Shown: positions 55,184-63,422, counted from the stretch's first letter. The stretch is 64,000 nt of DNA from Sphingobium sp. YR768 (GCF_900111125.1 NZ_FOGE01000009.1:1-64000), one strand, 5' to 3'. Made by a program: numbers and translations. The notes: generated by a model not told the origin, from the letters alone.

Positions 55184-56176
55184 ATGTTCAAGCGCGGCGT
55201 CAGCCTGTATAGTTTTCAGGAAGAGCTTTTTCTCGGCCAGATGACGGTGGAGGACGTGGTCGCCTTCGCCGCGTCGATCGGCGCGAACGGGATCGAGATA
55301 TTGCCCGAGCAGAATATGCCGGGCTTCCCGAACATCGACGATGCGACCGTGAACCAGTGGCTGGCGATGATGGATCGCCATGGCACCACGCTGACCTGCT
55401 ACGACATGTTCCTGGACACCAAGCGGCGCAAGGACCGCCTGATGACCGATGACGAGCAGGTGGAATCGATCGTCCGCGACCTGAAGCTGTGCAATCGCCT
55501 CGGCATCCGGAACATGCGCGTGCTGGTGTTCGTGCGGCCCGACATATTGGAACGCTGCGTCCCCTATGCCGAGCAATATGACGTGCATATGGGGGTGGAG
55601 GTGCATGCGCCCTGGCATCTGGACCATGCCTGGATATTGCGCACGATCGAGGTGGCCGATCGGCTGGGCACCAAGCATCTCGGTATCCTGCCCGACATGG
55701 GCATTTTCATGAAACATTATCCGCCCGAATTCCGCGACCGCTTCCTGCGGCAGGGTGCTACGCCGGAAATCGCCGATTTCATCATCGACCAGCATGAACA
55801 GAAGATCATGTGCGAATATACGATCTTCGAAGTGGCGGTGAAGATGGGCGGCAACAAGGCGGATATCGCCATGGCCGAAACGCTGCGCCACGCACCCTAT
55901 TCCAACCCGAAGCGCATCCGCGACTTCATCCCCTATTTCCGCCACATCCAGGCGAAATTCTATGGCATGGCGGACGACTGCACCGATCCCACCATCGCCT
56001 ATGACGAGGTGATCCCGGAACTGGTGGCGGGCGGATGGGACGGCTATCTGTCGTCCGAATATGAGGGCAATCGCTGGGTGCAGGATGCCGGCCCGGTCGA
56101 CAGCCGCGAGCAGGTGCGCCGCCAGCATGAGATGTTCAAGGCGCTGGCCGCCAGGGTCGCGGAACCAGTGCTGTGA
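55184..56176 (+). CDS. Sugar-phosphate-isomerase-fold protein, probable C-glycoside deglycosidase alpha subunit
   Basis: A 330-residue TIM-barrel protein of the xylose-isomerase-like/AP-endonuclease-2 family. Likely metal and active-site residues are seen as Glu38 in G-I-E-I-L-P-E-Q, Glu139 and His141 in G-V-E-V-H-A-P-W, His254 in R-H-I-Q-A-K and Glu292 in S-S-E-Y-E-G-N-R-W. Alone it would be called an isomerase or epimerase, but a DUF6379 gene two genes on, in the same operon, matches the small beta subunit that pairs with this type of barrel in C-glycoside deglycosidases. These Mn-dependent enzymes split the sugar-aglycone C-C bond of a 3-keto-C-glycoside. The ATG at 55184 has GGAGGGGAG before it. 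No signal peptide: cytosolic. Confidence 0.82.
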   Translation: MFKRGVSLYSFQEELFLGQMTVEDVVAFAASIGANGIEILPEQNMPGFPNIDDATVNQWLAMMDRHGTTLTCYDMFLDTKRRKDRLMTDDEQVESIVRDLKLCNRLGIRNMRVLVFVRPDILERCVPYAEQYDVHMGVEVHAPWHLDHAWILRTIEVADRLGTKHLGILPDMGIFMKHYPPEFRDRFLRQGATPEIADFIIDQHEQKIMCEYTIFEVAVKMGGNKADIAMAETLRHAPYSNPKRIRDFIPYFRHIQAKFYGMADDCTDPTIAYDEVIPELVAGGWDGYLSSEYEGNRWVQDAGPVDSREQVRRQHEMFKALAARVAEPVL

Positions 56177-57066
56177 GATTGCGCCTGCTGCTGACGCTGG
56201 GGGCCGCGCTGCTGCCCCTGCCCGCCATGGCGCAAGGCCCCGGCCCGAGCCGCGAGACGATCGCCACGCCGGTTCAGCCCGGCGCGATTGCCCTGCCAAC
56301 CGCCACGCCCGGCCGCGACAAAGAGGTCTGGCATCTGGACAATGGCAAGGTCGCCGTGCGCAATGTCGTTCGCCCGACACTGACGCCGGTGCTCCCCGTC
56401 GGCCGACCCAATGGCATTGCGATGATCGTCGCACCGGGCGGCGGCTTTCTGGGCCTCGCGATCGAGAAGGAAGGCTGGGATGTCGCCCGCTGGCTCGCCA
56501 ATCAGGGGATTACCGCCTTCGTCCTCAAATATCGGGTGATGCCGACCCCGGCGTCGCAACCGGAGTTCGCCGACAAGCTGGCGCGCGCGATCAAGGGGGA
56601 GAAGGTCGGCTTCGGTCCGCCGGAAGACACGACGCCCGAAGCGCTGGCCGATGGCATCGCCGCCGTCCGCTATGTCCGCGCCCATGCCGCCGATTATGGG
56701 TTGAACCCCAAAAGCATCGGCATGATGGGCTTTTCCGCCGGTGGTTTCCTGACGCTCAGCACCGCACTGGCGCTGCCGGATGGCGAGCGACCGGATTTCA
56801 TCGCGCCCATCTATCCCAATATGGCGGCACGCCCGGTCCCGGCCGACGCCCCGCCGCTGTTCGTGGCGATCGCCAATGACGATTTCCTGCTGGCGCGCGG
56901 CGGGCTGGGCCTGATCGATAGCTGGCGACAGGCGAAGCGACCGGTGGAATTTCACCTGTTCGAAAGCGGCGACCATGGCTTTGGTCTGGGTAAGGTCGGC
57001 ACGCCGACCGAGGATTGGCCCGCTCTGCTGCTGCGCTGGATCAGGCTCAACACGCCTGCGCGCTGA
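56173..57066 (+). CDS. Exported alpha/beta hydrolase, acetyl-xylan-esterase-like
   Basis: A 297-residue hydrolase starting at a GTG that overlaps the previous stop (GTGA). Signal peptide about 1-20, ending A-M-A-Q. The fold shows the oxyanion loop A-P-G-G-G-F, the nucleophile Ser188 in G-F-S-A-G-G, an Asp pair near 235 in A-N-D-D-F and His268 in G-D-H-G-F-G. It belongs to the BD-FAE/xylan-esterase-like group that removes acetyl, feruloyl or other acyl decorations from plant glycosides. Its place between the two deglycosidase subunits suggests deacylation of the glycoside before transport and cleavage. The exact ester is unknown. Confidence 0.87.
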   Translation: MRLRLLLTLGAALLPLPAMAQGPGPSRETIATPVQPGAIALPTATPGRDKEVWHLDNGKVAVRNVVRPTLTPVLPVGRPNGIAMIVAPGGGFLGLAIEKEGWDVARWLANQGITAFVLKYRVMPTPASQPEFADKLARAIKGEKVGFGPPEDTTPEALADGIAAVRYVRAHAADYGLNPKSIGMMGFSAGGFLTLSTALALPDGERPDFIAPIYPNMAARPVPADAPPLFVAIANDDFLLARGGLGLIDSWRQAKRPVEFHLFESGDHGFGLGKVGTPTEDWPALLLRWIRLNTPAR

Positions 57067-57093
57067 CACCCTATTTCACGAAGGACCGTTTCG

Positions 57094-57468
57094 ATGTTCG
57101 ACAAATATCTCATCCTGGAAGACAGCCTCCGCGCCACCGAAAGCGGTTTCGCCTTCGACGCGCGGCTTGGCTATTATCGCGGCATCGGCCTGTCGATGAT
57201 CGAGGATCTGGCCGTCACGCTGGATGGCGAAGCCCAGCCGCGCGAGTCGGTCCTGTTCGAGCAGAATGGCAAGAGCTGGAGCCTCGACGCCATGGAAGAG
57301 GCCTATGACGATCGCTGGGAGTTCGGCAGCATCGCCACCATCAGCGTGACGCGCGCGGGCGGGCTTGGTGTTGGCGAGCATAGCCTGACGCTCAAGGAAA
57401 AGCTGCGCATTTCCTACCTGCCCTTCCCGCTCTTTGCCGAGGACAGCAAGGTCATCACCGTCGCTTGA
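57094..57468 (+). CDS. DUF6379 protein, probable C-glycoside deglycosidase beta subunit
   Basis: A 124-residue cytosolic protein rich in beta strands. The segments M-F-D-K-Y at the start, Y-Y-R-G-I-x-L-S-M-I-E-D, D-D-R-W-E-F-G, G-G-L-G-V-G-E-H and L-R-I-S-Y-L-P-F-P form the pattern I recall for DUF6379, known as the beta subunit of C-deglycosylation enzymes, which binds the TIM-barrel alpha subunit and covers its active site. It is close downstream of the esterase (27 bp) in the operon that begins with the alpha-type barrel. I am fairly sure of the family from memory; activity on C-glycosides is inference. Confidence 0.82.
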   Translation: MFDKYLILEDSLRATESGFAFDARLGYYRGIGLSMIEDLAVTLDGEAQPRESVLFEQNGKSWSLDAMEEAYDDRWEFGSIATISVTRAGGLGVGEHSLTLKEKLRISYLPFPLFAEDSKVITVA

Positions 57469-57472
57469 TTTG

Positions 57473-57553
57473 CGTCATCCCAGCGAAAGCTGGGATCTCG
57501 TGGGGCTAAGTCGAACGCCACCGCCTGAGATGCCAGCTTCCGCTGGCATGACG
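57473..57553. repeat. Dispersed double-hairpin repeat (GTCATCCCAGCGAAAGCTGG family)
   Basis: Left arm 57473-57499 holds the hairpin CCCAGC-GAAA-GCTGGG; right arm 57527-57553 holds TGCCAGC-TTCC-GCTGGCA. The arms are reverse complements at 24 of 27 positions. It starts five bases after the DUF6379 stop and probably ends that operon before the next promoter. Confidence 0.85.
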
Positions 57554-57562
57554 GAAGTAGGG

Positions 57563-57603
57563 TTGACCGGTTTTCCATATCCAATTATCAGAATTAAAAT
57601 TCT
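57563..57603 (+). promoter_or_regulatory. Promoter and perfect 14-bp palindrome, flavin-oxidoreductase operon
   Basis: TTGACC (57563-57568), a 17-bp spacer, and TATCAG (57586-57591). The palindrome AGAATTAAAATTCT (57590-57603) overlaps the -10, as at 55145. The tail AATTCTAGTTT is also present at the site at 51776. The ATG of the oxidoreductase follows with a strong AAGGAGGGGG box. Confidence 0.7.
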
Positions 57604-57624
57604 AGTTTAAATAAGGAGGGGGCC

Positions 57625-58734
57625 ATGCGCTTTTCCGTTTTCTTGAATGCCCGCACGACGGCCGCCGATCAGGATCGCCAGCTCATCCTGGACCTGATCG
57701 ATCATAGCGAGAAGGCGGAGGCGCTGGGCTTTGACGCGGTGTTCCTGCCGGACCATCATTTCACCGGTTACATGCCCGTGGCGTCAGACCCGATGATGTT
57801 CGCCGCCTATCTGGCTGCAAAGCTGAAGCGCATGCATTTCGGTTTCTCCGTAACGTCGGTGCCGCTGCATCACCCGGTTCGTTTCGTGGAACGCATCAAC
57901 ATTCTGGACCAGCTGACGCAGGGCAAGCTGCTGGTCGGCATCGGCTCTGGCACCACGCCGGAAGAGATGATCGGCTTTGGCGTCAACTATAAGGAAGCCT
58001 CGGCCGTGTCCGACGCCAATCTGGCGATCGCTGAAGCATTGTGGGCCAAGACGGTCGACTCCGCTCCGGTCAAGATCGACAATGGCCCGTTCAAGGGCGA
58101 GGTGCTGCAACGCATTGCCCCTGCACCCTATTCGCCCGGCCATGCCCGGCTGATGCCCGTGGCGATGAAGGAAGCCTCCATGCGCCGCGCCGCCGAAAAT
58201 GGCTGGCCCGCCTTCATCCCGGCCTTCACCCCGCCCAAGATCGGCGGGACCGAGCCGCTGACCCATGTCACCAAATATTTCACCGCCTATCGCGACGCGC
58301 TGCTGGCGGCGGGCCATTCGGACGCCATCGTAGCCGACGCGCTGTCCTGGACCACACATACCTATCAGTGCGTCCATGTCGCCGACACGGACGAGCAGGC
58401 CCGCGAGGAGCTGGAGCAGATCCTGACCGCCTATCAGGAAGCGGTCGACCGCGAGCAATATTATGCCGACAAGGCCGAACGCGAATCCGCCAACCAGAAG
58501 ACCGACAAGACGCCGCTGGCGCTGACCGAGGACTGGATCGGCACCTGGTGCCTCTATGGATCGCCCGAAACGGTGATCGAGCATCTGAAGCCCTATCAGG
58601 AACTGGGCATCGGCAATGTGCTGTGCGGCACCACCACCGGTCCCCTGACGCAGGAGCGGCTGGGCTGGGGCAACCGCACGCTGGAATTGTTGTCGCAGAA
58701 GGTGATGCCGGCGCTGAACGGGACACGGCCATGA
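57625..58734 (+). CDS. LLM-class flavin-dependent oxidoreductase
   Basis: A 369-residue luciferase-like TIM-barrel protein that uses reduced FMN and oxygen. The start M-R-F-S-V-F-L-N and F-L-P-D-H-H-F, V-P-L-H-H-P-V-R-F-V-E, L-L-V-G-I-G-S-G, and the C-terminal G-S-P-E-T-V-I-E-H-L are family features. The next gene, overlapping by ATGA, codes for an NAD(P)H:FMN reductase, so the two form a two-component monooxygenase. Partners of this class hydroxylate or cleave aromatic, alkyl or sulfonated compounds. Under the same promoter type as the deglycosidase operon, it may act on the released aglycone; that is inference. Confidence 0.9.
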   Translation: MRFSVFLNARTTAADQDRQLILDLIDHSEKAEALGFDAVFLPDHHFTGYMPVASDPMMFAAYLAAKLKRMHFGFSVTSVPLHHPVRFVERINILDQLTQGKLLVGIGSGTTPEEMIGFGVNYKEASAVSDANLAIAEALWAKTVDSAPVKIDNGPFKGEVLQRIAPAPYSPGHARLMPVAMKEASMRRAAENGWPAFIPAFTPPKIGGTEPLTHVTKYFTAYRDALLAAGHSDAIVADALSWTTHTYQCVHVADTDEQAREELEQILTAYQEAVDREQYYADKAERESANQKTDKTPLALTEDWIGTWCLYGSPETVIEHLKPYQELGIGNVLCGTTTGPLTQERLGWGNRTLELLSQKVMPALNGTRP

Positions 58735-59285
58735 CCCTGATCGTCGGCATCGGCGGCACCAATAGGCCCGGATCGTCGAGCGAGCGGCTGACCGAGGCGG
58801 CGCTGGGCTTCGCGCGCGAACTGGGTGCGGAGACGCGGATGTTCGGCGGCGCGGCGCTGGCCGCCCTGCCCCATTTCGCGCCGGAAAGCCCGGAGCGGAC
58901 CGATGACGAGCGCGAACTGGTGGAAGCGGTGCGCGCGGCCGACGGCCTGATCATCGCTTCGCCCGGCTATCATGGCGGGGTGTCGGGGCTGGTGAAGAAT
59001 GCCATCGACCTGCTGGAGGATCTGCGTGGCGACGCCCGCCCCTATTTTGACGGGCGCGCGGTAGGGCTGATCGTCACGGCAGCGGGCTGGCAGGCGGGCG
59101 GTGTGACGTTGCAGGCGCTGCGCGGCATCACCCATGCCATGCGCGGATGGCCGACGCCGATGGGCGTGGCGATCAACAGCATCGAGCAGAAGCCTTTTGG
59201 CGCGGATGGCGCATTGGTGGACGAGAGTGTTGCCGGACAGCTGAAGATGCTGGCCGGGCAAGTGATGGGTTTCACTCAAAGATAG
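58731..59285 (+). CDS. NAD(P)H-dependent FMN reductase
   Basis: A 184-residue flavodoxin-fold enzyme. The FMN phosphate loop is G-G-T-N-R-P-G-S-S-S-E-R, and S-P-G-Y-H-G-G-V-S-G is the second flavin loop, as in SsuE/MsuE-type reductases. It would supply reduced FMN to the LLM protein whose gene it overlaps (ATGA at 58731). The frame is open far upstream, but only as a shadow of the LLM gene. A repeat follows directly and may end the operon. Confidence 0.9.
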   Translation: MTLIVGIGGTNRPGSSSERLTEAALGFARELGAETRMFGGAALAALPHFAPESPERTDDERELVEAVRAADGLIIASPGYHGGVSGLVKNAIDLLEDLRGDARPYFDGRAVGLIVTAAGWQAGGVTLQALRGITHAMRGWPTPMGVAINSIEQKPFGADGALVDESVAGQLKMLAGQVMGFTQR

Positions 59286-59294
59286 AATGAAAGT

Positions 59295-59374
59295 CCGTTC
59301 GGGCTGAGCCTGTCGAAGCCCTGCCCTTCTTTTCCAAGAGAAGAACGGCCCTTCGACAGGCTCAGGGCGAACGG
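59295..59374. repeat. Two-armed dispersed repeat, copy 2 (CCGTTCGGGCTGAGCC family)
   Basis: Left arm 59295-59318 and right arm 59351-59374 are the same sequences as the arms at 37584 and 37676, with a different, shorter centre (CCCTGCCCTTCTTTTCC...). It starts ten bases after the FMN reductase stop and ends just before the GH3 gene. Confidence 0.88.
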
Positions 59375-59392
59375 TGGAGAGAGGCAAATATA

Positions 59393-61738
59393 ATGACCAG
59401 AGACGACGCCATTGCCCTGACTGTCGGCCGCGACATGTGGTCGACCGCCGACTTGCCCGGCATTCCTTCCGCCAGAATGGCCGACGGGCCGATGGGCATT
59501 GCCAGCGGCCGGGTCGACGAACGGGACGTATCGGTGCTGACGCCGTGCGGCATGGCGCTGGGCGCGACCTTCGATCCCCATCTGGTGCGTCAGGTCGGCG
59601 CAATCGTCGGCGGGGAGGCCAAGCGGCTGGGCGTCGACATGGTGCTGGCGCCGAACGTCAATCTGGTCCGCACGCCGCTGGCCGGGCGCGCGTTCGAACT
59701 GTTCGGGGAAGACCCGCTGCTGGCCGGGACGCTGGGCGTCGCCTGGATCGAGGGGCTGCAAAGCCGCCATGTCGGCGCGGTCGCCAAGCATCTGGTCTGC
59801 AACGACAGCGAGACGATGCGCGACAGCTATGACGCGTGGATCGACGAGAAGGCATTGCGCGAAGTCTATCTGCTGCCGTTCGAAATGGCGGCGAAAGCGG
59901 GCTGCGCGGGGTTGCTGGCGGCCTATAACCGGGTCAATGGCAGTTACTGCGCGGAACAGGCGCATGTGCTGACGACCGTGGTGCGCGACGATTGGGGCTA
60001 TCAGGGCTTTACCGTCAGCGACTGGTTCGGCTCCAAATCGACTGCGCCCGCGATGATCGCGGGCCTCGATCTGGAAATGCCCGGCCCGGCGCGCTTTTAT
60101 GGCCAGAAGCTGAGTGCCGCCGTGGAGGCAGGCGAACTGGACGAAGCGCGCATCCTGACCGCGGCCGATCGGGTCGCTGCGGCGGCGCAGGCATGGGCCG
60201 GGGGCGACCCCGGAGAAGAGCCGGGCGATCGCGCCACGATTTTGGCCGATGCCGCCGCTGCCAGCTTCGTGCTGCTGGACAATCGCGATGCGCTGCTGCC
60301 GATGACGCCAGGGCGGCACAAGCGGATCGCGCTGATCGGCCCCAATGCCGCCGCGCCCTGTTTTCAGGGCGGCACCTTCGCCAAGATCGCGCTGCGGCCC
60401 GACGCCATCGGCCTGGTCGATGCATTGCGGGCGCGCTATGGCGCGGACACGGAAATCAGCTTTGAGCCGGGCACCGATCCCAGCCCCCGCCTGCCCGCCA
60501 TGCCGGCGACCCCGGCGCAGGATATCGGCGATGGCTGTACGCGCGGCATGACCGTTTCCTTCTTTGGCGGGCATGATTTTTCCGGCACGCCACTTTTTCA
60601 GGAAACGCGCGACACCAACAGCCTGACCTGGTTCGCCGGGATGCCGGGCATGGACGCCTTCGATCGCCCCGGCGGCGTACGCGCGGCGGGCCGCTTCGCC
60701 GCACCGGTCGATGGCGATTATCGCCTGCATATCGGCGGCACCGGATCGGTGACGCTGCTTGTAGATGGCGAGGCCGTCCATAGCGCCAGCCGGTCGATCG
60801 CGCCGGGCGATATCATGGGCGTGCTGAAGAGCGGGGACAGCGATCATGTCGTTCTGTCGCTGGAGGCAGGACGCACCTATCTGATCGAGGCGGAATTGCG
60901 GTTCGAACCGGCACGCGCGCAGGGCCTGTGGTATGGCGTGGCGACGCCGGGCGATCCCGAAACCTTGCTGGCGCGCGCAGAGGCTGCCGCACGGGATGCC
61001 GATGCGGTGGTGCTGGTGCTGGGCGAAACGTCGGACTCCGGGGTCGAGAGCAAGGATCGCGACACCACCTTCCTGTCGTCCGACCAGATCGAATTGGCCA
61101 AGCGCGTCTGCGCCGCCAATGCACAGACCGCGATCATCGCCAATGTCGCCCATGCGATCGACACCGGCTTTGCCGCCGACGCCGCCGCGCTGATGATCGT
61201 CTGGTATCCGGGCGAGGAATTCGGACCGGCGCTGGCCTCCGTACTGGCAGGCGACCGGGAGCCTTCAGGCCGCCTGCCGGTCAGCTTCGCGGCGGACGAG
61301 GCCGATTATCCGGTGTTCGGTGCGATCCCCGATGCGGACGGCCGCCTGCCTTATGCGGAAGGCACGAAGATCGGCTATCGCGGCTTTACGGCCCGGCCGG
61401 CTCATGCTTTCGGCGCGGGGACGGGCTATGGCGCCTTCGCGATGATCGATGCGCAGGCGACCGCGGCCTTCACCGTCGCCGTCACCGTGCGCAATGAGGG
61501 CAACCGCGCCAGCGCTTTCGTCGCGCAGGTCTATTGCGTCGAGGATGGCGCGCTGGCCGGATTCGCGAAGCAGATTATCGGCGCTGGCGAAATCGCTACG
61601 ATCCATGTGACCGTCGATCCGATCGCGCTGCGCCGCTGGCAGGATGATGGCTGGCGCAACCCTGTCGCTCCGGTGTCGGTCGCGGTCGGCGCATCGAGCA
61701 TCGACCTGCCCTTCCGCCTCGACCTGCCGGTCGCCTGA
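59393..61738 (+). CDS. GH3 glycoside hydrolase with PA14 domain, cytosolic
   Basis: A 781-residue family 3 enzyme. There is no signal peptide: it begins M-T-R-D-D-A-I-A-L-T and goes straight into the barrel, unlike the exported GH3 at 13916. The nucleophile is Asp210 in T-V-S-D-W-F-G; K-H-L-V-C-N-D-S-E and R-A-F-E-L-F-G-E-D-P are the substrate loops. A PA14 domain is inserted at about 385-530, as in beta-glucosidases of the KmBglI type, and a fibronectin-III-like domain ends the protein. It would hydrolyse an imported short glycoside inside the cell. It follows the repeat and is converging with the GH43 gene. Confidence 0.9.
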   Translation: MTRDDAIALTVGRDMWSTADLPGIPSARMADGPMGIASGRVDERDVSVLTPCGMALGATFDPHLVRQVGAIVGGEAKRLGVDMVLAPNVNLVRTPLAGRAFELFGEDPLLAGTLGVAWIEGLQSRHVGAVAKHLVCNDSETMRDSYDAWIDEKALREVYLLPFEMAAKAGCAGLLAAYNRVNGSYCAEQAHVLTTVVRDDWGYQGFTVSDWFGSKSTAPAMIAGLDLEMPGPARFYGQKLSAAVEAGELDEARILTAADRVAAAAQAWAGGDPGEEPGDRATILADAAAASFVLLDNRDALLPMTPGRHKRIALIGPNAAAPCFQGGTFAKIALRPDAIGLVDALRARYGADTEISFEPGTDPSPRLPAMPATPAQDIGDGCTRGMTVSFFGGHDFSGTPLFQETRDTNSLTWFAGMPGMDAFDRPGGVRAAGRFAAPVDGDYRLHIGGTGSVTLLVDGEAVHSASRSIAPGDIMGVLKSGDSDHVVLSLEAGRTYLIEAELRFEPARAQGLWYGVATPGDPETLLARAEAAARDADAVVLVLGETSDSGVESKDRDTTFLSSDQIELAKRVCAANAQTAIIANVAHAIDTGFAADAAALMIVWYPGEEFGPALASVLAGDREPSGRLPVSFAADEADYPVFGAIPDADGRLPYAEGTKIGYRGFTARPAHAFGAGTGYGAFAMIDAQATAAFTVAVTVRNEGNRASAFVAQVYCVEDGALAGFAKQIIGAGEIATIHVTVDPIALRRWQDDGWRNPVAPVSVAVGASSIDLPFRLDLPVA

Positions 61739-61758
61739 ATTCGTGTCTCTCCCTGACT

Positions 61759-61783
61759 GCCGCAGGCGTCCTTCGCCTGCGGC
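61759..61783. terminator. Bidirectional terminator between GH3 and GH43 genes
   Basis: A 10-bp perfect GC-rich inverted repeat (GCCGCAGGCG, 5-nt loop) followed by ACATTTT on the plus strand, in the 54-bp gap between the converging genes. Confidence 0.75.
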
Positions 61784-61792
61784 ACATTTTCG

Positions 61793-63400
61793 TCAGGTCA
61801 GCGCGCGATAACGGAAGTCAGTGAAGCGGACCGATCCCGCTCCGGCCGCGAACAGGGCCGGGCGCAGGCTGGCCAGATCATCGACCGTATTGGCGTGACA
61901 GCCCGAAGTCTCGCTGCGCACGCCATGGCGGGTCCAGTGCTGGCCATCCGCGCTATAGTGGAAGGTCAGGATATGATGATCATTGACGATCTTCAGCCAT
62001 AGGCGGCGCGTGGCGGGCGCGGGTTCCTGCCAATAGGCCGCCTTACCGCCGCGATAGGTGGTCATGCGCGCGCCGTCATGGCCCATGCCGAAGAAGAGCC
62101 GGTCATTGTAGAAGAGCAGCAGGCCGCCCTGCACATCGCCGGTCAGGTCCATCGCGACGCTGATCTCATAGGCGCGGTCGCCGACCATTTGCGTGAGCGG
62201 GGAGCAGTCCTGCGGGCCGGTGCCCTTGCCCTTCAACAGCAACGCGCCCTTGCCGACCTGCGCCCGCCCCGCCTCACCCGGTGTCGCGCCATAGAAGCTC
62301 CAGCGCGTGCCGAAGGCGGGGGCGTCGAATGCATCGGAGCGGGCGATGCCATGGGGGCCAGCGCTCTTTCCGGGCATCGGCAACGGCTTTGACAGGTCGC
62401 CGCCCAATGCGCGCGGCCAGCCGTCGGCAGTCCATTCGATCGGCTCCAGCAGAGTCTGCCGACCCAGCGTACGATAATCCTTTTCATAGCCATGATAGAC
62501 CAGATACCAGCGGCCGCCCGGCCCCTCGACCGCGGTGGCATGGCCACGCGACCACCAGTGTTCGGCATCGCTGCGCGTGCGCACGATGGGATTGTGCGGA
62601 CAATTTTCCCATGGCCCGTTCACGGATCGGGAGCGCGCGGCGATGACCATATGGCCGGTCGCCGGGCCAGCGGTGCCGCCGACCGCGCTGATCAGATAGA
62701 ACCAGTCGCCCCGCCGCATCAGCTTGGGGCCTTCCAGCGCATAGGCCTCCGTCACCCAGTCGTCGGGATAATGCCAGCCGTCATAGACTTTCTTCACCGG
62801 CCCGATGGTCGACAGGCCATCGCGGGCCAGCTTCACCCGGTTGACGCCGGAAAGGAAGAGATAGCGTTCGCCATCCTCGCCCACCAGATGGCCCGGATCG
62901 ATCAGGCCGCCGATGCCCAGGTCGACCGGGTCGCTCCATGGCCCGGCCATGGTGTCGGCATGGATGACGTAGATATTGGCGAAATCCTTGAGGTCGGTCG
63001 ACCAGGGCGCCTTCATGAAGGGGATATAGATATAATAGCGGCCGTCATGCTTCACGAGGTCGACGGCGAACACCGTGCCCAGCACCTTGGTCAACACCGG
63101 GCCGATCGGCGTCCAGTTCACCAGATCGCGCGAATGCCAGATGACGAGGCCGGGCGACGCATCGAAGCTGCTGTGCGTCATATAATAATCCTCGCCATCC
63201 TTGAGGATGGAAGGATCGGGATGATCGCCGGCGAGGATCGGATTGAGATAGGTGCCATCGCCCAGATCGGCGCGACGTTGCCCATCCATGCCGGTGCCCC
63301 AGCGTGGCGCGGTGGGCGCGGCACGGGCCGCTGTGCCAAGGGCTGCGGCAGCCGCGCCACCCGTTAGCGCTACCATAATTGCTTCGCGACGTGACGGCAT
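61793..63400 (-). CDS. Exported GH43 glycoside hydrolase
   Basis: A 535-residue enzyme of family GH43 (beta-xylosidase, alpha-L-arabinofuranosidase). The N-terminus (M-P-S-R-R-E-A-I, hydrophobic A/G-rich core, A-R-A-A) is a Tat-type signal. The five-bladed propeller carries the base Asp62 in D-H-P-D-P-S, the pKa-setting Asp168 in L-I-D-P-G-H and the acid Glu223 in L-E-G-P-K-L. The C-terminal 200 residues (about 335-535) form a beta sandwich like the GH43 accessory domain. It acts outside the inner membrane on arabinose- or xylose-bearing glycosides. Its start lies close to the preceding isomerase-type gene (22-bp gap), so they form one operon. Confidence 0.9.
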   Translation of the reverse strand: MPSRREAIMVALTGGAAAAALGTAARAAPTAPRWGTGMDGQRRADLGDGTYLNPILAGDHPDPSILKDGEDYYMTHSSFDASPGLVIWHSRDLVNWTPIGPVLTKVLGTVFAVDLVKHDGRYYIYIPFMKAPWSTDLKDFANIYVIHADTMAGPWSDPVDLGIGGLIDPGHLVGEDGERYLFLSGVNRVKLARDGLSTIGPVKKVYDGWHYPDDWVTEAYALEGPKLMRRGDWFYLISAVGGTAGPATGHMVIAARSRSVNGPWENCPHNPIVRTRSDAEHWWSRGHATAVEGPGGRWYLVYHGYEKDYRTLGRQTLLEPIEWTADGWPRALGGDLSKPLPMPGKSAGPHGIARSDAFDAPAFGTRWSFYGATPGEAGRAQVGKGALLLKGKGTGPQDCSPLTQMVGDRAYEISVAMDLTGDVQGGLLLFYNDRLFFGMGHDGARMTTYRGGKAAYWQEPAPATRRLWLKIVNDHHILTFHYSADGQHWTRHGVRSETSGCHANTVDDLASLRPALFAAGAGSVRFTDFRYRALT

Positions 63401-63422
63401 GTGATCCTCTCCCCTTATCGTC

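Noticed and set aside
55163..56434. 423-codon minus-strand frame opposite the isomerase-fold gene
   Set aside because: Antisense shadow; the plus-strand protein has metal-site motifs and a strong ribosome binding site.
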